This document shows positions 39,055 through 48,899 of a DNA stretch of 64,000 nt, piece by piece. The DNA is taken from the NCBI GenBank assembly GCA_019695575.1, contig JADNSB010000001.1, positions 186,001 to 250,000 of the forward strand, given 5' to 3'. The translations under genes and the position numbers were made by a program. A model generated the notes under the pieces. It saw only the letters and a program-made list of their open reading frames with translations. It had not been told where the DNA came from and ran no database searches. Each line of letters starts with the position of its first letter. The stretch's first letter is position 1. This stretch comes from Angomonas ambiguus. Lineage: Eukaryota > Euglenozoa > Kinetoplastea > Trypanosomatida > Trypanosomatidae.

Positions 39055-39267
39055 ATGCCTATTGTTAAGCTTAAAGAAAATGAACCTTTTGAATCAGCTA
39101 TGCGTCGTTTTAAACGCACAGTTGAAAAAACTGGACTGTTGACAGAATTACGTTCTAGAGAATTCTATGAAAAACCAACAGCTGAAAGAAAACGTAAACT
39201 TGCTGCTGCTGTGAAACGTCATTATAAACGTATACGCAGTCAACAATTACCTCCTCGTATGTACTAG
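39055..39267 (+). CDS. rpsU: 30S ribosomal protein S21
   Basis: Small basic 30S protein. From the ATG at 39055 ([21 protein letters not shown]) it is 70 aa, the family length. It heads the macromolecular synthesis operon rpsU-dnaG-rpoD. The GatB/YqeY gene found between rpsU and dnaG in many betaproteobacteria is absent here: dnaG starts 14 bases after the rpsU stop. Confidence 0.97.
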   Translation: MPIVKLKENEPFESAMRRFKRTVEKTGLLTELRSREFYEKPTAERKRKLAAAVKRHYKRIRSQQLPPRMY

Positions 39268-39280
39268 CAATTGTTTTTAT

Positions 39281-41089
39281 TTGATTCCAAAATATTTTAT
39301 CCAAGATTTATTGTCTAGACTAGATATAGTAGAAGTTATAGGTTTTTATGTTGTTTTGAAAAAAACGGGGTCTAATTTAGTTGGTCTTTGCCCATTCCAT
39401 TCTGAAAAAAGTCCTTCTTTTACTGTAAGTCAGACAAAAAAAATATATCATTGTTTTGGTTGTGGAGCTCATGGTGATTCCATTACATTTATAATGGAAT
39501 ATCTTGCTCTTAGTTTTTCTGATGCCGTAAAACAATTGGCATCATCTGTTGGTCTAACGATTCCTGACGAAGGTAAAAATACTAATTTTTTGTCTAAAAA
39601 ACAAAAAAAGGAAAGAGAGTTATTGAGCATAATGAATAGAGCTCAGGAGTATTATCATTCATGTCTATCGAAATCATCTAATGCTCTAAATTATTTGTCA
39701 AAAAGAAAAATTCATAAAGATACTATAGATTTTTTTGGAATTGGTTGGTCAGGTTTTGAGGCTAATTTTTTATCTAAATGTTTTGATAATTATAATGATC
39801 CTTGTATTAAAGAAGTAGGTCTTGTTATAGATGAAACAAGAAGATATGATAGATTTAGACAAAGGGTCATGTTCCCAATAAGAAATTATTATGGTAATGT
39901 CGTCGGTTTTGGAGGAAGGGCAATCGATGGAAAGCTTCCAAAATATTTAAATTCTCCAGAAACCACCTTATTTTCTAAAAGAAAAGAATTGTATGGTTTG
40001 TGGGAATCTAGAAAAAGCATAAAAAAGCAAGGATTTGCAATAGTTGTTGAAGGATATTTTGATGTCATTATTCTAACTCAATATGGTGTTCCTAATGTAG
40101 TGGCTACACTAGGAACTTCAATAAGTTCTGACCATATAACGAAATTATTTTCACTAACTAATAAAATAATTTTTAGTTTTGATGGAGATGATGCTGGTCA
40201 TAGGGCCGCATGGAAAGCATTATTAATCTGTTTAAAAGAATTAAAAGATAATTATGAAATACGGTTCTTAATTTTAAAAGAGAACCATGATCCTGACTCT
40301 TATATTTTAGAATACGGAATTAATAAATTTAAAGAAATCATAGATAATTCTATTTCTTTATCAAAATTTTTTATCAATGAAATGCAGAAAAAACATAATA
40401 TTTTAGAGGCAGAAGGTAGAGTATCTTGCTGGAACGAGTCTCTTTCTTTGTTAAGTTCTATGCCTCTTAATGCTTTTCGTATACAGCTTGAGAAAGAGAT
40501 TGCGAATTTATTGAATTTTAATAATAACGATATCAAATTGTTATCTTCTATTAAAAATAGAAATTTAAACAATTTTTATTTTAAGAATAAAAACAATACA
40601 AATTTTCATCAAATTCAAAAAAAGGCAAACCCTCATAATTCTACTAGTAATAGTCAAAAGGTTCCATCTCTTGCTAAACATTTACTAAATTTAATAATAT
40701 TTAATCTACAATATATTGATGATATGGTTGGTATTCAACAATTAGAAATTTTAGAAAAACAACCTGACTTAAAATATATAAAGGATTTAATTTTAATTAT
40801 TCAAGAAAAAAATATTAAAACTTTAGAAACATTACAAGAATCCTTACCAAAAGATTCTGAATTGTATAAAGTGGTTTCTAATATTAGTAATCACACTAAT
40901 CAAAAAGAAGTTTTACTACCAGACCCAGTCAAAGAATGGGAAGATGCTTTATTATTAATAGAAAATGAATATTTGAAAAAAGAAATTAACTTGCTTGTTG
41001 AGCAAGGTTTAACCTCCGATAACGATATAAATAAGTATAAAGAATTGTCTAATAAATTATTTTTAATTAAAAAAGGTAATTTAAATTAA
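39281..41089 (+). CDS. dnaG: DNA primase
   Basis: Makes RNA primers for replication. The 602 aa protein has an N-terminal zinc ribbon (Cys37, His40, Cys58, Cys61), the RNA polymerase core with the TOPRIM motifs VVEGYFDVI and SFDGDDAGHRAA (about 255-320), and a C-terminal DnaB-interacting domain. The linker near 430-460 is Asn/Lys rich. The start is TTG at 39281 (MIPKYFIQDLLSRLDIVEVI), matching the family; no strong ribosome binding site is seen, so coupling to rpsU is likely. Confidence 0.96.
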   Translation: MIPKYFIQDLLSRLDIVEVIGFYVVLKKTGSNLVGLCPFHSEKSPSFTVSQTKKIYHCFGCGAHGDSITFIMEYLALSFSDAVKQLASSVGLTIPDEGKNTNFLSKKQKKERELLSIMNRAQEYYHSCLSKSSNALNYLSKRKIHKDTIDFFGIGWSGFEANFLSKCFDNYNDPCIKEVGLVIDETRRYDRFRQRVMFPIRNYYGNVVGFGGRAIDGKLPKYLNSPETTLFSKRKELYGLWESRKSIKKQGFAIVVEGYFDVIILTQYGVPNVVATLGTSISSDHITKLFSLTNKIIFSFDGDDAGHRAAWKALLICLKELKDNYEIRFLILKENHDPDSYILEYGINKFKEIIDNSISLSKFFINEMQKKHNILEAEGRVSCWNESLSLLSSMPLNAFRIQLEKEIANLLNFNNNDIKLLSSIKNRNLNNFYFKNKNNTNFHQIQKKANPHNSTSNSQKVPSLAKHLLNLIIFNLQYIDDMVGIQQLEILEKQPDLKYIKDLILIIQEKNIKTLETLQESLPKDSELYKVVSNISNHTNQKEVLLPDPVKEWEDALLLIENEYLKKEINLLVEQGLTSDNDINKYKELSNKLFLIKKGNLN

Positions 41090-41224
41090 AATTGTTATGT
41101 TTATTCGTAATATTAATTATGCTTTTTATATATATAATATCTTATTTATTAAATGTTTATTTCTTATTTCTTAATTTTATAATTTTAGATCTTTATTAAT
41201 AAATTTTAATATTGTGGGAAAGGT

Positions 41225-43477
41225 ATGATTACAAGGGCTAAAGAAAAAGATAAAAATGTTTTAAAAAAAAATAAAAATAATAAAAATAATACTTTAAATC
41301 ATCATAGTGATGATAGTAGTGATATTTTATCTTCTGAAGAATTTAACGAATTAGATAATCTAAAAAAATCTAAGAAGGTCGTTAAAAAGAAAATATTAAA
41401 ATCCAATAAAGATATCAATAATGAGAACTTAATAAATAGAGATGAATTATTAATGTCGATCAAAGTGAGTGAATTAACTAAAAAATCTAACACTGTAATT
41501 AATGATAATGTTATTGAGAGTGATGATGAGCTTTTCGATGGTTTATCTGTTGATAATAATGTAGATATGTTAACTTATTCTAAACCTAGCAAACGAAGTA
41601 GACGTAGTAAAAATGATCCTAAAGATTTAATTTTAAAAGGACCAATTTCCCAAGAGGAATATGAAAATCGTCGTAATAACCTTAAAAATCTTATTAGATT
41701 AGGAAAAGAAAAAGGATACCTTACATTTGGTGAAATTAATGATAGTCTGCCTGATGATTTAGCAGATGATGACGTATTTGATACAATAGTTACTACTTTT
41801 AGTGATATGGGGATTGCTGTTTATGATAAAACCCCAGATATAGATACACTATTGATGAGTGAAAATAATACTGTAATATCTAATGATGATGATGTTGAAG
41901 ATGAAGCAGAGGCTGCTCTCACGACTGTTGACTCTGATTTTGGTAGAACTACAGACCCTGTACGTATGTATATGCGTGAGATGGGCACTGTTGAACTCTT
42001 AACAAGAGAGGGGGAAATAGAAATAGCAAAAAGGATTGAAGAGGGTTTGCGTCTTATGATATCTGCTATTTCTGCTTGTCCTACAACATTAAATGAAATT
42101 TTATTAGATATAGAAAAAGTAAATAATGATCAACTTCAAATAGATGAAATTGTAGATGCGCTTATCGATAATTCAGATTGTGATGATCCTAACATAAATT
42201 TTAATTTTTCGGAAAATGAAGAATTGCTAGATATGTCATCTGGCATAATGTCTCCAAAACAATTAGAAGAGTTACGTACAAAAAGCTTAGAAAAATTTTC
42301 AGCGGTTACTAGTTATTTCAAAAACATGCAAAAAGCTTATTTAGAGAACGGATACAACTCTGAAGAGTACTTGGAAGCAAAAAATTTGATACAACAAGAA
42401 TTAATGGGTGTAAGATTTAATGCGAAAATGATAGCTAAGTTAGCTGATTCAATTAGATATCATATGCAAGAAATAAGGGATATAGAAAAATCTATAATAA
42501 ATATATGTGTAGATAAAGCTGGCATGCCAAGAGAACTGTTTCTCCAGTGTTTTATAGGAAATGAATCTAATCCTCAATGGATGTTTGAAGAACCTATATT
42601 TAATAGCAAATATTTCCAATCATTAGAACCGTTGATTTTACTTATACAGAATAAGCAAAAAAAAATATTGGAAATTCAAGAAAAAATTGTATTACCAATT
42701 CAAGAATTTAAAGAAATTAATAAACAAATGACAACTGGAGAGAATAAATCTCTTAAGGCTAAAAAAGAAATGACTGAAGCTAATTTACGTTTAGTTATTT
42801 CTATAGCGAAAAAATATACGAACCGTGGTTTACAATTTTTAGATTTGATACAAGAGGGCAATATTGGTCTAATGAAGGCAGTAGATAAGTTTGAATATCG
42901 TAGAGGATATAAGTTCTCTACATATGCTACCTGGTGGATAAGACAGGCTATAACACGTTCTATAGCAGATCAAGCTAGAACCATTAGAATTCCTGTCCAT
43001 ATGATAGAAACAATAAATAAGATGAATCGTATTAGCCGTCAAATTTTGCAGGAAACAGGATTAGAACCAGATCCTTCGATTTTATCCCAAAAAATGGATA
43101 TTCCTGAGGATAAAATTAGAAAAATCCTTAAAATAGCTAAAGAACCTATATCTATGGAAACTCAAATAGGAGATGATGATTCTCATTTAGGTGATTTTAT
43201 AGAAGATACTAACACTTTAGCACCTTCTGATGCTGCTTTGCATAGCTCTATGAAGAATATTGTTAAAGAAGTATTGGATTCTTTAACCCCTAGGGAGGCT
43301 AAGGTTTTAAGAATGAGATTTGGTATTGAAATGCATACAGATCAAACTTTGGAGGAGGTAGGCAAACAGTTTGATGTTACAAGAGAGAGAATTAGACAAA
43401 TTGAGGCTAAGGCATTACGAAAATTAAGACATCCTAGTAGAGCTGAAAAATTAAAAAGTTTTTTAGATAATAATTAA
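41225..43477 (+). CDS. rpoD: primary RNA polymerase sigma factor RpoD (sigma-70)
   Basis: Housekeeping sigma factor. The 750 aa protein has a Lys/Asn/Asp-rich N-terminal extension (1-130), region 1.1 (about 140-215), region 1.2 ([21 protein letters not shown], near 240-262), the large non-conserved region (about 265-500), region 2 with [20 protein letters not shown] and WWIRQAITR, region 3, and region 4 with the -35-recognising helix-turn-helix ([12 protein letters not shown] to [17 protein letters not shown], motifs shortened). GGGAAAGG stands just before the ATG. Third gene of the rpsU-dnaG-rpoD cluster. Confidence 0.97.
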   Translation: MITRAKEKDKNVLKKNKNNKNNTLNHHSDDSSDILSSEEFNELDNLKKSKKVVKKKILKSNKDINNENLINRDELLMSIKVSELTKKSNTVINDNVIESDDELFDGLSVDNNVDMLTYSKPSKRSRRSKNDPKDLILKGPISQEEYENRRNNLKNLIRLGKEKGYLTFGEINDSLPDDLADDDVFDTIVTTFSDMGIAVYDKTPDIDTLLMSENNTVISNDDDVEDEAEAALTTVDSDFGRTTDPVRMYMREMGTVELLTREGEIEIAKRIEEGLRLMISAISACPTTLNEILLDIEKVNNDQLQIDEIVDALIDNSDCDDPNINFNFSENEELLDMSSGIMSPKQLEELRTKSLEKFSAVTSYFKNMQKAYLENGYNSEEYLEAKNLIQQELMGVRFNAKMIAKLADSIRYHMQEIRDIEKSIINICVDKAGMPRELFLQCFIGNESNPQWMFEEPIFNSKYFQSLEPLILLIQNKQKKILEIQEKIVLPIQEFKEINKQMTTGENKSLKAKKEMTEANLRLVISIAKKYTNRGLQFLDLIQEGNIGLMKAVDKFEYRRGYKFSTYATWWIRQAITRSIADQARTIRIPVHMIETINKMNRISRQILQETGLEPDPSILSQKMDIPEDKIRKILKIAKEPISMETQIGDDDSHLGDFIEDTNTLAPSDAALHSSMKNIVKEVLDSLTPREAKVLRMRFGIEMHTDQTLEEVGKQFDVTRERIRQIEAKALRKLRHPSRAEKLKSFLDNN

Positions 43478-43490
43478 GTTAAATTTTTTA

Positions 43491-43519
43491 TTGCAAAATT
43501 AAAAAAAATACCTTATAGT
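43491..43519 (+). promoter_or_regulatory. promoter of tRNA-Ile2
   Basis: TTGCAA at 43491-43496, spacer of 17 bases, TATAGT at 43514-43519; the tRNA begins ten bases further on. Spacing and distance to the mature tRNA end fit a strong sigma70 promoter. Confidence 0.6.
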
Positions 43520-43528
43520 TGTGTATCT

Positions 43529-43546
43529 GGGCCTCTAGCTCATGCC

Positions 43547-43578
<32 letters not shown>

Positions 43579-43607
43579 GCCGAGTTCGACTCTCGGGGGG
43601 CCCACCA
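43529..43607 (+). tRNA. ileX: tRNA-Ile2 (anticodon CAT, lysidine-modified)
   Basis: 79-base cloverleaf with encoded CCA. Acceptor GGGCCTC (43529-43535) pairs with GGGGCCC (43597-43603, one G-T). The D arm is GCTC/GAGC, the anticodon loop CTCATAA with CAT at 43565-43567, and the T arm CCGAG/CTCGG with TTCGACT. Two elongator-type CAT tRNAs occur in this window; this one has the GGGCC acceptor and position after rpoD of the isoleucine minor tRNA read after TilS converts C34 to lysidine. Met identity is not excluded from sequence alone. Confidence 0.8.
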
Positions 43608-43904
43608 GATTTAATCTTTATATAATTTTCTTATCGTATAATTCTAGTTTTGTTAAGTTATACTTCTTAATCTTTTCAAGAAACGGCTACGTTGCTGATT
43701 TAAGAATTATTAGAGGTTGATAATTTCTTCTTTTAGTTTAGATAAAACTATAGGATACAGTTTATTATATGCCGAACTTCTAAAATTCATAATTTCGAAT
43801 TAATTATTCGTATTTCTTTTTCTAAAATTTTATTTATATTACATAATTTTTTTAGTGTTTATAATATTTAAAAATATTAATCAAATATTGAAGTTAAAAA
43901 TACT
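43608..43904. other. non-coding gap between tRNA-Ile2 and xseB
   Basis: About 300 AT-rich bases. No open frame or RNA gene recognised. Confidence 0.35.
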
Positions 43905-44174
43905 ATGGATCTTACTATGAAAAATGATACATTAAATTTATCAGAAAATATGAAAAATTTAGATTTTGAGACAGCGCTTCTTGAGTTAGAAACACTAGTT
44001 TCTAGTATGGAGCAAGAAAATATAACTCTAGAGGATTCGTTATCATTATATCGTCGTGGTGTAAATTTAGTTCGTTTTTGTCAAAATTATATAGCTAAAG
44101 CTGAAGAGACTATAAAAGTATTAGATGGTGAATTACTTAAGCCCTTAGATATTAATCAACTGAATGAAGAATAA
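43905..44174 (+). CDS. xseB: exodeoxyribonuclease VII small subunit
   Basis: Small helical subunit that assembles in several copies with XseA to degrade single-stranded DNA. The 89 aa protein has the XseB core LDFETALLELETLVSSME (about 19-36) and LEDSLSLYRRGVNLVRFCQ. The start may also be the second ATG four codons in. In Bordetella it precedes ispA and dxs; here ispA is missing and dxs follows after a 315-base gap. The large subunit xseA is not in the window. Confidence 0.9.
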   Translation: MDLTMKNDTLNLSENMKNLDFETALLELETLVSSMEQENITLEDSLSLYRRGVNLVRFCQNYIAKAEETIKVLDGELLKPLDINQLNEE

Positions 44175-44489
44175 ATTTGTATATATATCTTATAACTATG
44201 GATAATTAAATTGTTATCAGTGCTTTTTGATTCCTATCTAGAGACTCATAATTAGATATTAAATTTGTTTTGCTTATTAGCAATAATATATAATTAATTT
44301 TATTAAAAAGACAAATTTGTTTTTTTATTGCAAAATATCTGAAAAGATTAGTAATTCTGTATATTGTTGTGCTTTGCATATTGTTGTAGTTAATGGAATT
44401 TATTTCTCAAAATATAATATATTTGTTTTATTTATTCCCACTAAAACATATTTTTAATAAAAATCCAGAAACTATTATAGAATAAATTT
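44175..44489. other. gap where ispA would be expected
   Basis: 315 bases between xseB and dxs, AT-rich, no open frame and no recognisable farnesyl diphosphate synthase motif (the DDxxD type). A TATAAT stands at 44413-44418 without a good -35 at the usual distance. It may carry the dxs promoter. Confidence 0.4.
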
Positions 44490-46307
44490 ATGTCTTCCAA
44501 ATTATTAGATAAGATTCATTTACCATCTGATCTTAGAAAATTAGATTTTAATTGTCTTAGTAAATTATCTGAGGAATTACGACAAGAAGTTTTAGAAATT
44601 GTCTCTAAAACAGGAGGACATCTTTCATCTAGTTTAGGAGTTATAGAATTAACTATAGCTTTACATTATGTATTTGATACACCAAATGATATTATTATTT
44701 GGGATGTAGGACATCAGTCTTATCCCCATAAAATATTAACTGGAAGAAGAGAAAAAATGGGTACTTTACGTCAGAGATATGGAATATCTGGATTTCCCAA
44801 TAGATCTGAATCTTGTTATGATGCTTTTGGTACTGCTCATTCTTCCACCTCTATATCTGCTGCATTAGGAATGGCTTATGCAGCTAGCAAAAAAAAATTA
44901 AAAAATAGACAGCATATAGCAGTAATTGGTGATGGTTCGATTTCTGCTGGGATGGCTTTTGAAGCTATAAATAATGCAGGGGTAATGAAAGATATTAATC
45001 TTTTGGTTATTCTGAATGATAATCACATGTCTATTTCGCCAGCAGTAGGATCTTTAAATCAATATTTCAATAATTTAATGCAAGGTCTTTTTTATGCTAA
45101 TATTGACAATATAACAAATACTGCTAATCAAAAAAGTTATAAAAATGGTTCTTTGACATTTTTTGAAGAGTTAGGTTTTAAATATTATGGACCAATTGAT
45201 GGTCATAATGTAACTACTTTAGCCAATGTTTTACAGGATATAAAAAAAGAATCTGGATTAAATTTTTTGCATATTGTAACAAAGAAGGGCAAAGGTTATA
45301 AATTAGCTGAAAAAGACCCAATATTATATCATGGACCAAGTAAATTTGATTTAGATATTGGCATCTTAACATCAAAAAAAGCTTCCCATAAAACTTTTAC
45401 TCAAGTTTTTAGCAATTGGGTTTGTGATATGGCAAGTTATGATGCTAATTTAATAGCAATTACTCCTGCTATGAGAGAAGGTAGTGGGTTAGTAGAATTT
45501 GAAAAAAAATTCCCAAGTAGATACTTTGATGTTGGAATTTCAGAACAACATGCAATTACTTTTGCTGCTGGGATGGCATGTGATGGATTAAAACCAGTAG
45601 TAGCAATTTATTCTACTTTTTTACAAAGAGGTTACGATCAATTAATACATGATGTTGCTATTCAAAATCTAGATGTAACTTTTGCAGTTGATAGAGCTGG
45701 TTTAGTGGGAGCTGATGGAGCAACACACGCTGGTAACTATGATATATCTTTTCTAAGATGCATTCCAAATTTAATAATTGCTACACCTTCAGATGAAAAT
45801 GAACAACGTCTATTACTAACTACATGTTATATATATAATGGACCTGCGATTGTTCGATATCCTAGAGGTGAAGGGTTCGATACAAATATTGATAAAGAAT
45901 TAAATTCTTTAGATATAGGTAAAGGAATAGTAAGAAGATTCGGCAAAAATATTGCTATTCTTGTATTTGGTACTTTATTTAATACTGCAAATATTGTTGC
46001 AGATTCGATGGATTTGACTATTGCTGATATGAGATTTGTTAAACCAATTGATAAAGACTTAATCATTAGTTTATCTAAAACTCATAGCGCTATTGTTACT
46101 TTAGAAGATAACTCTATAATGGGAGGAGCTGGTAGTGCAGTAATAGAAGTTTTGCATAAACATAATTTATACATTCCAGTTCTTCAATTGGGTATACCGG
46201 ATAGATTTATTGATCATGGTGATATTAAACAATTAATTACTGAAATAGGGCTAGATCGTAATGGAATAGAATCTTCTATTAAAGATGCTTTTCATAAATT
46301 ATTATGA
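44490..46307 (+). CDS. dxs: 1-deoxy-D-xylulose-5-phosphate synthase
   Basis: ThDP-dependent entry enzyme of the MEP isoprenoid pathway, also giving precursor for pyridoxal and thiamine. At 605 aa it is full length. Domain I has [14 protein letters not shown] and the ThDP motif [13 protein letters not shown]; domain II holds [17 protein letters not shown] and [15 protein letters not shown]; the C-terminal transketolase domain ends with [11 protein letters not shown]. It lies in the betaproteobacterial xseB-(ispA)-dxs-folE2 neighbourhood. Confidence 0.97.
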   Translation: MSSKLLDKIHLPSDLRKLDFNCLSKLSEELRQEVLEIVSKTGGHLSSSLGVIELTIALHYVFDTPNDIIIWDVGHQSYPHKILTGRREKMGTLRQRYGISGFPNRSESCYDAFGTAHSSTSISAALGMAYAASKKKLKNRQHIAVIGDGSISAGMAFEAINNAGVMKDINLLVILNDNHMSISPAVGSLNQYFNNLMQGLFYANIDNITNTANQKSYKNGSLTFFEELGFKYYGPIDGHNVTTLANVLQDIKKESGLNFLHIVTKKGKGYKLAEKDPILYHGPSKFDLDIGILTSKKASHKTFTQVFSNWVCDMASYDANLIAITPAMREGSGLVEFEKKFPSRYFDVGISEQHAITFAAGMACDGLKPVVAIYSTFLQRGYDQLIHDVAIQNLDVTFAVDRAGLVGADGATHAGNYDISFLRCIPNLIIATPSDENEQRLLLTTCYIYNGPAIVRYPRGEGFDTNIDKELNSLDIGKGIVRRFGKNIAILVFGTLFNTANIVADSMDLTIADMRFVKPIDKDLIISLSKTHSAIVTLEDNSIMGGAGSAVIEVLHKHNLYIPVLQLGIPDRFIDHGDIKQLITEIGLDRNGIESSIKDAFHKLL

Positions 46308-46350
46308 TATTTTTTTATATTAACAATTAATTAACTGATTATATAAATAC

Positions 46351-47163
46351 ATGGAAAAAATAAATACAAATTCTGAGATACCAGATATACAAAGTTTAAT
46401 AGATGCTAGACAAATCCCTATAAAGCGTGTTGGGATTCGTGATATTTGTGTGCCAACTAATATTTCAGATGCTAGTTCTGTAATTCAAAATACCATAGCT
46501 AATTGGACTATGACTGTTTCATTATCAGAAAATGATAAAGGAACTCATATGTCTAGATTTCTAGTTTTATTAGAAAATTATAGAACTAAAGCACTGACTC
46601 CCAATCTATTGGGTAATATGTCTTTGGAAATGTTAACATTATTGAATGCTATTAACGGTGATATATCATTATCATTTCCTTTTTTTATAGAAAAAACGGC
46701 CCCTATATCCAAATCTAAAAGTTTAATGAATTATAAGGTTGAGTGGATAGTTAGAGTTACTGAAAAAATAAACACTGAATTTGAACTTATTATTCAAATT
46801 CCAGTCACAAGTTTATGCCCATGTTCAAAAGCTATTTCTTCATATGGAGCTCATAACCAGAGGTCTAATATTACTATATCACTTGTTTTTAATGATTATT
46901 CTGATATTAAGATGTCAGATTTTATTACGTTAGCTGAAAAAGAAGCATCTTGTGAATTATGGTCTTTATTAAAAAGGCCTGATGAAAAATATGTAACAGA
47001 ATATGCTTATGAAAACCCTAAATTTGTTGAGGATTTAGTTCGTGATCTAGCTGCTAGCATAAATAGTAAATTTTTAAATATAAAAAAATATAGAATAGAG
47101 GCCGAAAATTTTGAATCAATACATAATCATTCAGCATACGCTGTAGTTGAAAAAAGTGTATAA
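46351..47163 (+). CDS. folE2: GTP cyclohydrolase FolE2 (type IB)
   Basis: Converts GTP to dihydroneopterin triphosphate, first step of folate (and queuosine precursor) synthesis, without the Zn requirement of FolE. At 270 aa it has the FolE2 family segments VGIRDICVP (about 29-37), PVTSLCPCSKAIS with the metal-binding cysteine (about 151-163), YGAHNQRS and ENPKFVEDLVRDLA. It follows dxs as in Bordetella. Together with queH it may also support queuosine synthesis. Confidence 0.94.
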   Translation: MEKINTNSEIPDIQSLIDARQIPIKRVGIRDICVPTNISDASSVIQNTIANWTMTVSLSENDKGTHMSRFLVLLENYRTKALTPNLLGNMSLEMLTLLNAINGDISLSFPFFIEKTAPISKSKSLMNYKVEWIVRVTEKINTEFELIIQIPVTSLCPCSKAISSYGAHNQRSNITISLVFNDYSDIKMSDFITLAEKEASCELWSLLKRPDEKYVTEYAYENPKFVEDLVRDLAASINSKFLNIKKYRIEAENFESIHNHSAYAVVEKSV

Positions 47164-47301
47164 TATAAGGTAGATATATTTTTTAAATAATTATTATTTT
47201 TATTGCTTTATCTGTTTGTTATTACTTGCTAGATATTTTTGTCTAGCTGTTTTGAATTACTGCATAAGGTACTTTCTAAACATCCATAAGGAGTTTTATT
47301 A

Positions 47302-47676
47302 ATGAGACACTACGAAATTGTTTTTATAGTTCATCCAGACCAAAGTGAACAGGTTCCTGCGATGATACAGAGATATAGTTCTGTTATTACTGAAGCCAAT
47401 GGTACTATTCATAGAGTAGAAGATTGGGGTAGACGTCAGTTAGCTTATCAAATAAATAAAATAGTAAAAGCACATTATATTTGTATAAATATTGAATGTT
47501 CACAAAGCATCCTAGATGAATTGGAAAATTCTTTTCGCTATAATGACGCTATTTTAAGACATATGATAATTAAAAAGAAAAATTCTGAGACAGAAGCATC
47601 TATTATGATGAAAACAGTTAATAAAGAAGAATCTTCTAATTCTTCAACAGAAGAATTAGAAGTAATAGAAGAGTAG
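47302..47676 (+). CDS. rpsF: 30S ribosomal protein S6
   Basis: 30S protein that binds with S18. The 124 aa protein begins [19 protein letters not shown] and has [16 protein letters not shown]; the C-terminal tail is acidic and Ser/Glu rich. AAGGAG at 47288-47293 with 8 bases to the ATG is one of the best ribosome binding sites in the window. First gene of rpsF-priB-rpsR-rplI. Confidence 0.98.
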   Translation: MRHYEIVFIVHPDQSEQVPAMIQRYSSVITEANGTIHRVEDWGRRQLAYQINKIVKAHYICINIECSQSILDELENSFRYNDAILRHMIIKKKNSETEASIMMKTVNKEESSNSSTEELEVIEE

Positions 47677-47691
47677 TTTTTATTATCTACT

Positions 47692-47988
47692 ATGAATCTT
47701 CTTAGTCTTAATGCAAGGATTCTAAATCGAGATTCTATAAGGTATAATTATACTGGGATTCCGGTATTAGAGATGACCTTAAGTAGCTTTTCTAAAGTAT
47801 TGGAATCTAATGTTGAGCGTAATATAAGCTTAACAATTAAGGCTCTTGCTTTGGGAACCTTAGCGATATCTTTAGATAAAATTCCATATGATAAGGAATT
47901 TTATGCAACTGGTTTTTTGGCCCCAATATACAAAAACTCAGTAATTCTAAGATTTCACTTGCAAAAAATAACAAATAGTGACGACTAA
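47692..47988 (+). CDS. priB: primosomal replication protein N (PriB)
   Basis: OB-fold single-strand DNA-binding protein of the replication restart primosome, acting with PriA. The 98 aa protein fits the PriB family (NLLSLNARILNRDSIRYN at the start, then ALGTLAISLDK and a FYATGFLAP segment). It stands between rpsF and rpsR, the diagnostic location. Retention points to a working PriA-PriB restart route, with priA expected elsewhere. Confidence 0.9.
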   Translation: MNLLSLNARILNRDSIRYNYTGIPVLEMTLSSFSKVLESNVERNISLTIKALALGTLAISLDKIPYDKEFYATGFLAPIYKNSVILRFHLQKITNSDD

Positions 47989-48064
47989 ACTAAATATTAG
48001 TTATAATTAAAATTTTTATTTGTAAAATTATTTATAATTTGCAAAATAATTTAAAGGTATTAAA

Positions 48065-48337
48065 ATGTCTTTCTATCGAAAACCTAAGGAAAAACGCAAA
48101 TTTGTCCAACAAAATCCTTTATTTAAACGTCGTAAATTTTGTAGATTTACAGCTGCTAAAGTAGATGAAATAGATTATAAGGATGTAGACATCTTAAAAG
48201 ATTTTATACAAGAAAATGGCAAAATAATTCCAGCACGTCTTACTGGCACAAAAGCTATATATCAACGTCAATTGGGGATTGCTATTAAACGAGCTCGTTT
48301 TTTAGCTTTATTGCCTTATACAGATAATCATAAATAA
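48065..48337 (+). CDS. rpsR: 30S ribosomal protein S18
   Basis: 30S protein partnering S6. At 90 aa it has the family core [20 protein letters not shown] and [31 protein letters not shown] (motif shortened: [10 protein letters not shown] and [12 protein letters not shown]). AAAGGT precedes the ATG. Member of the rpsF operon. Confidence 0.98.
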   Translation: MSFYRKPKEKRKFVQQNPLFKRRKFCRFTAAKVDEIDYKDVDILKDFIQENGKIIPARLTGTKAIYQRQLGIAIKRARFLALLPYTDNHK

Positions 48338-48349
48338 ATATGAGTTAAT

Positions 48350-48802
48350 ATGGAAATTATTTTATTAGAAAAAGTGTCATCGCTAGGTAATTTAGGGGAT
48401 GTGGTTCGTGTTAAAGATGGATATGCAAGGAACTACTTAATTCCTAAGAAGATAGCGCGTCGTGCGACAAAAAATGCTATAAAAGAATTTGAAGATAAAA
48501 GAATAGAATTGGAACAAATACAATTAGATAAATTTAATAATGCAATGGATATTAGTAATAAATTATCTGGTTTCCAATTAATTATATATCAAAGATCTAG
48601 TGTTGACGGTAGACTGTTTGGTTCTGTTACTAATTTTGATATAGCTGAAAATTTAAAAAAATCTGGTTTTAATATTAATAAATCTCAAATAACTTTATCA
48701 GTTCAACATATAAAAACAATTGGTGAATTTTCAGCTAAAATAAAACTGCATCCTGATGTGGTTGCTGAAATAACTATATTAGTTTCTAAAGAAAATTCTT
48801 AA
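48350..48802 (+). CDS. rplI: 50S ribosomal protein L9
   Basis: Two-domain 50S protein with a long connecting helix. At 150 aa it has the N-terminal signature LGNLGDVVRVKDGYARNYL (about 12-30) and the C-terminal RNA-binding domain with SSVDGRLFGSVT. It ends the rpsF-priB-rpsR-rplI operon and is followed at once by a strong hairpin. Confidence 0.98.
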   Translation: MEIILLEKVSSLGNLGDVVRVKDGYARNYLIPKKIARRATKNAIKEFEDKRIELEQIQLDKFNNAMDISNKLSGFQLIIYQRSSVDGRLFGSVTNFDIAENLKKSGFNINKSQITLSVQHIKTIGEFSAKIKLHPDVVAEITILVSKENS

Positions 48803-48812
48803 TTTATTTCTT

Positions 48813-48846
48813 GTATAAGAATTTGATTTCAATCAAATTCTTATAC
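48813..48846. terminator. 16-bp hairpin terminator after rplI
   Basis: Arms 48813-48828 and 48831-48846 are perfectly complementary with two bases between them. It lies 10 bases after the rplI stop and ends the ribosomal operon before dnaB. No long T tract follows. Confidence 0.65.
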
Positions 48847-48899
48847 ATTGAAATTTTTAATTCAAAAACCATAATTAGTAATACGATTTCAATGAAATA

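Noticed and set aside
44384-44418. TTGTAG and TATAAT before dxs as a promoter
   Set aside because: Spacer is 23 bases, outside the usual 15-19; the -10 may be real but no -35 is assignable.
47228-47247. Small GCTAGA/TCTAGC hairpin before rpsF, considered as an S6:S18 autoregulatory leader
   Set aside because: Only 6 bp and I could not find the conserved CCG-containing bulge of that leader family.
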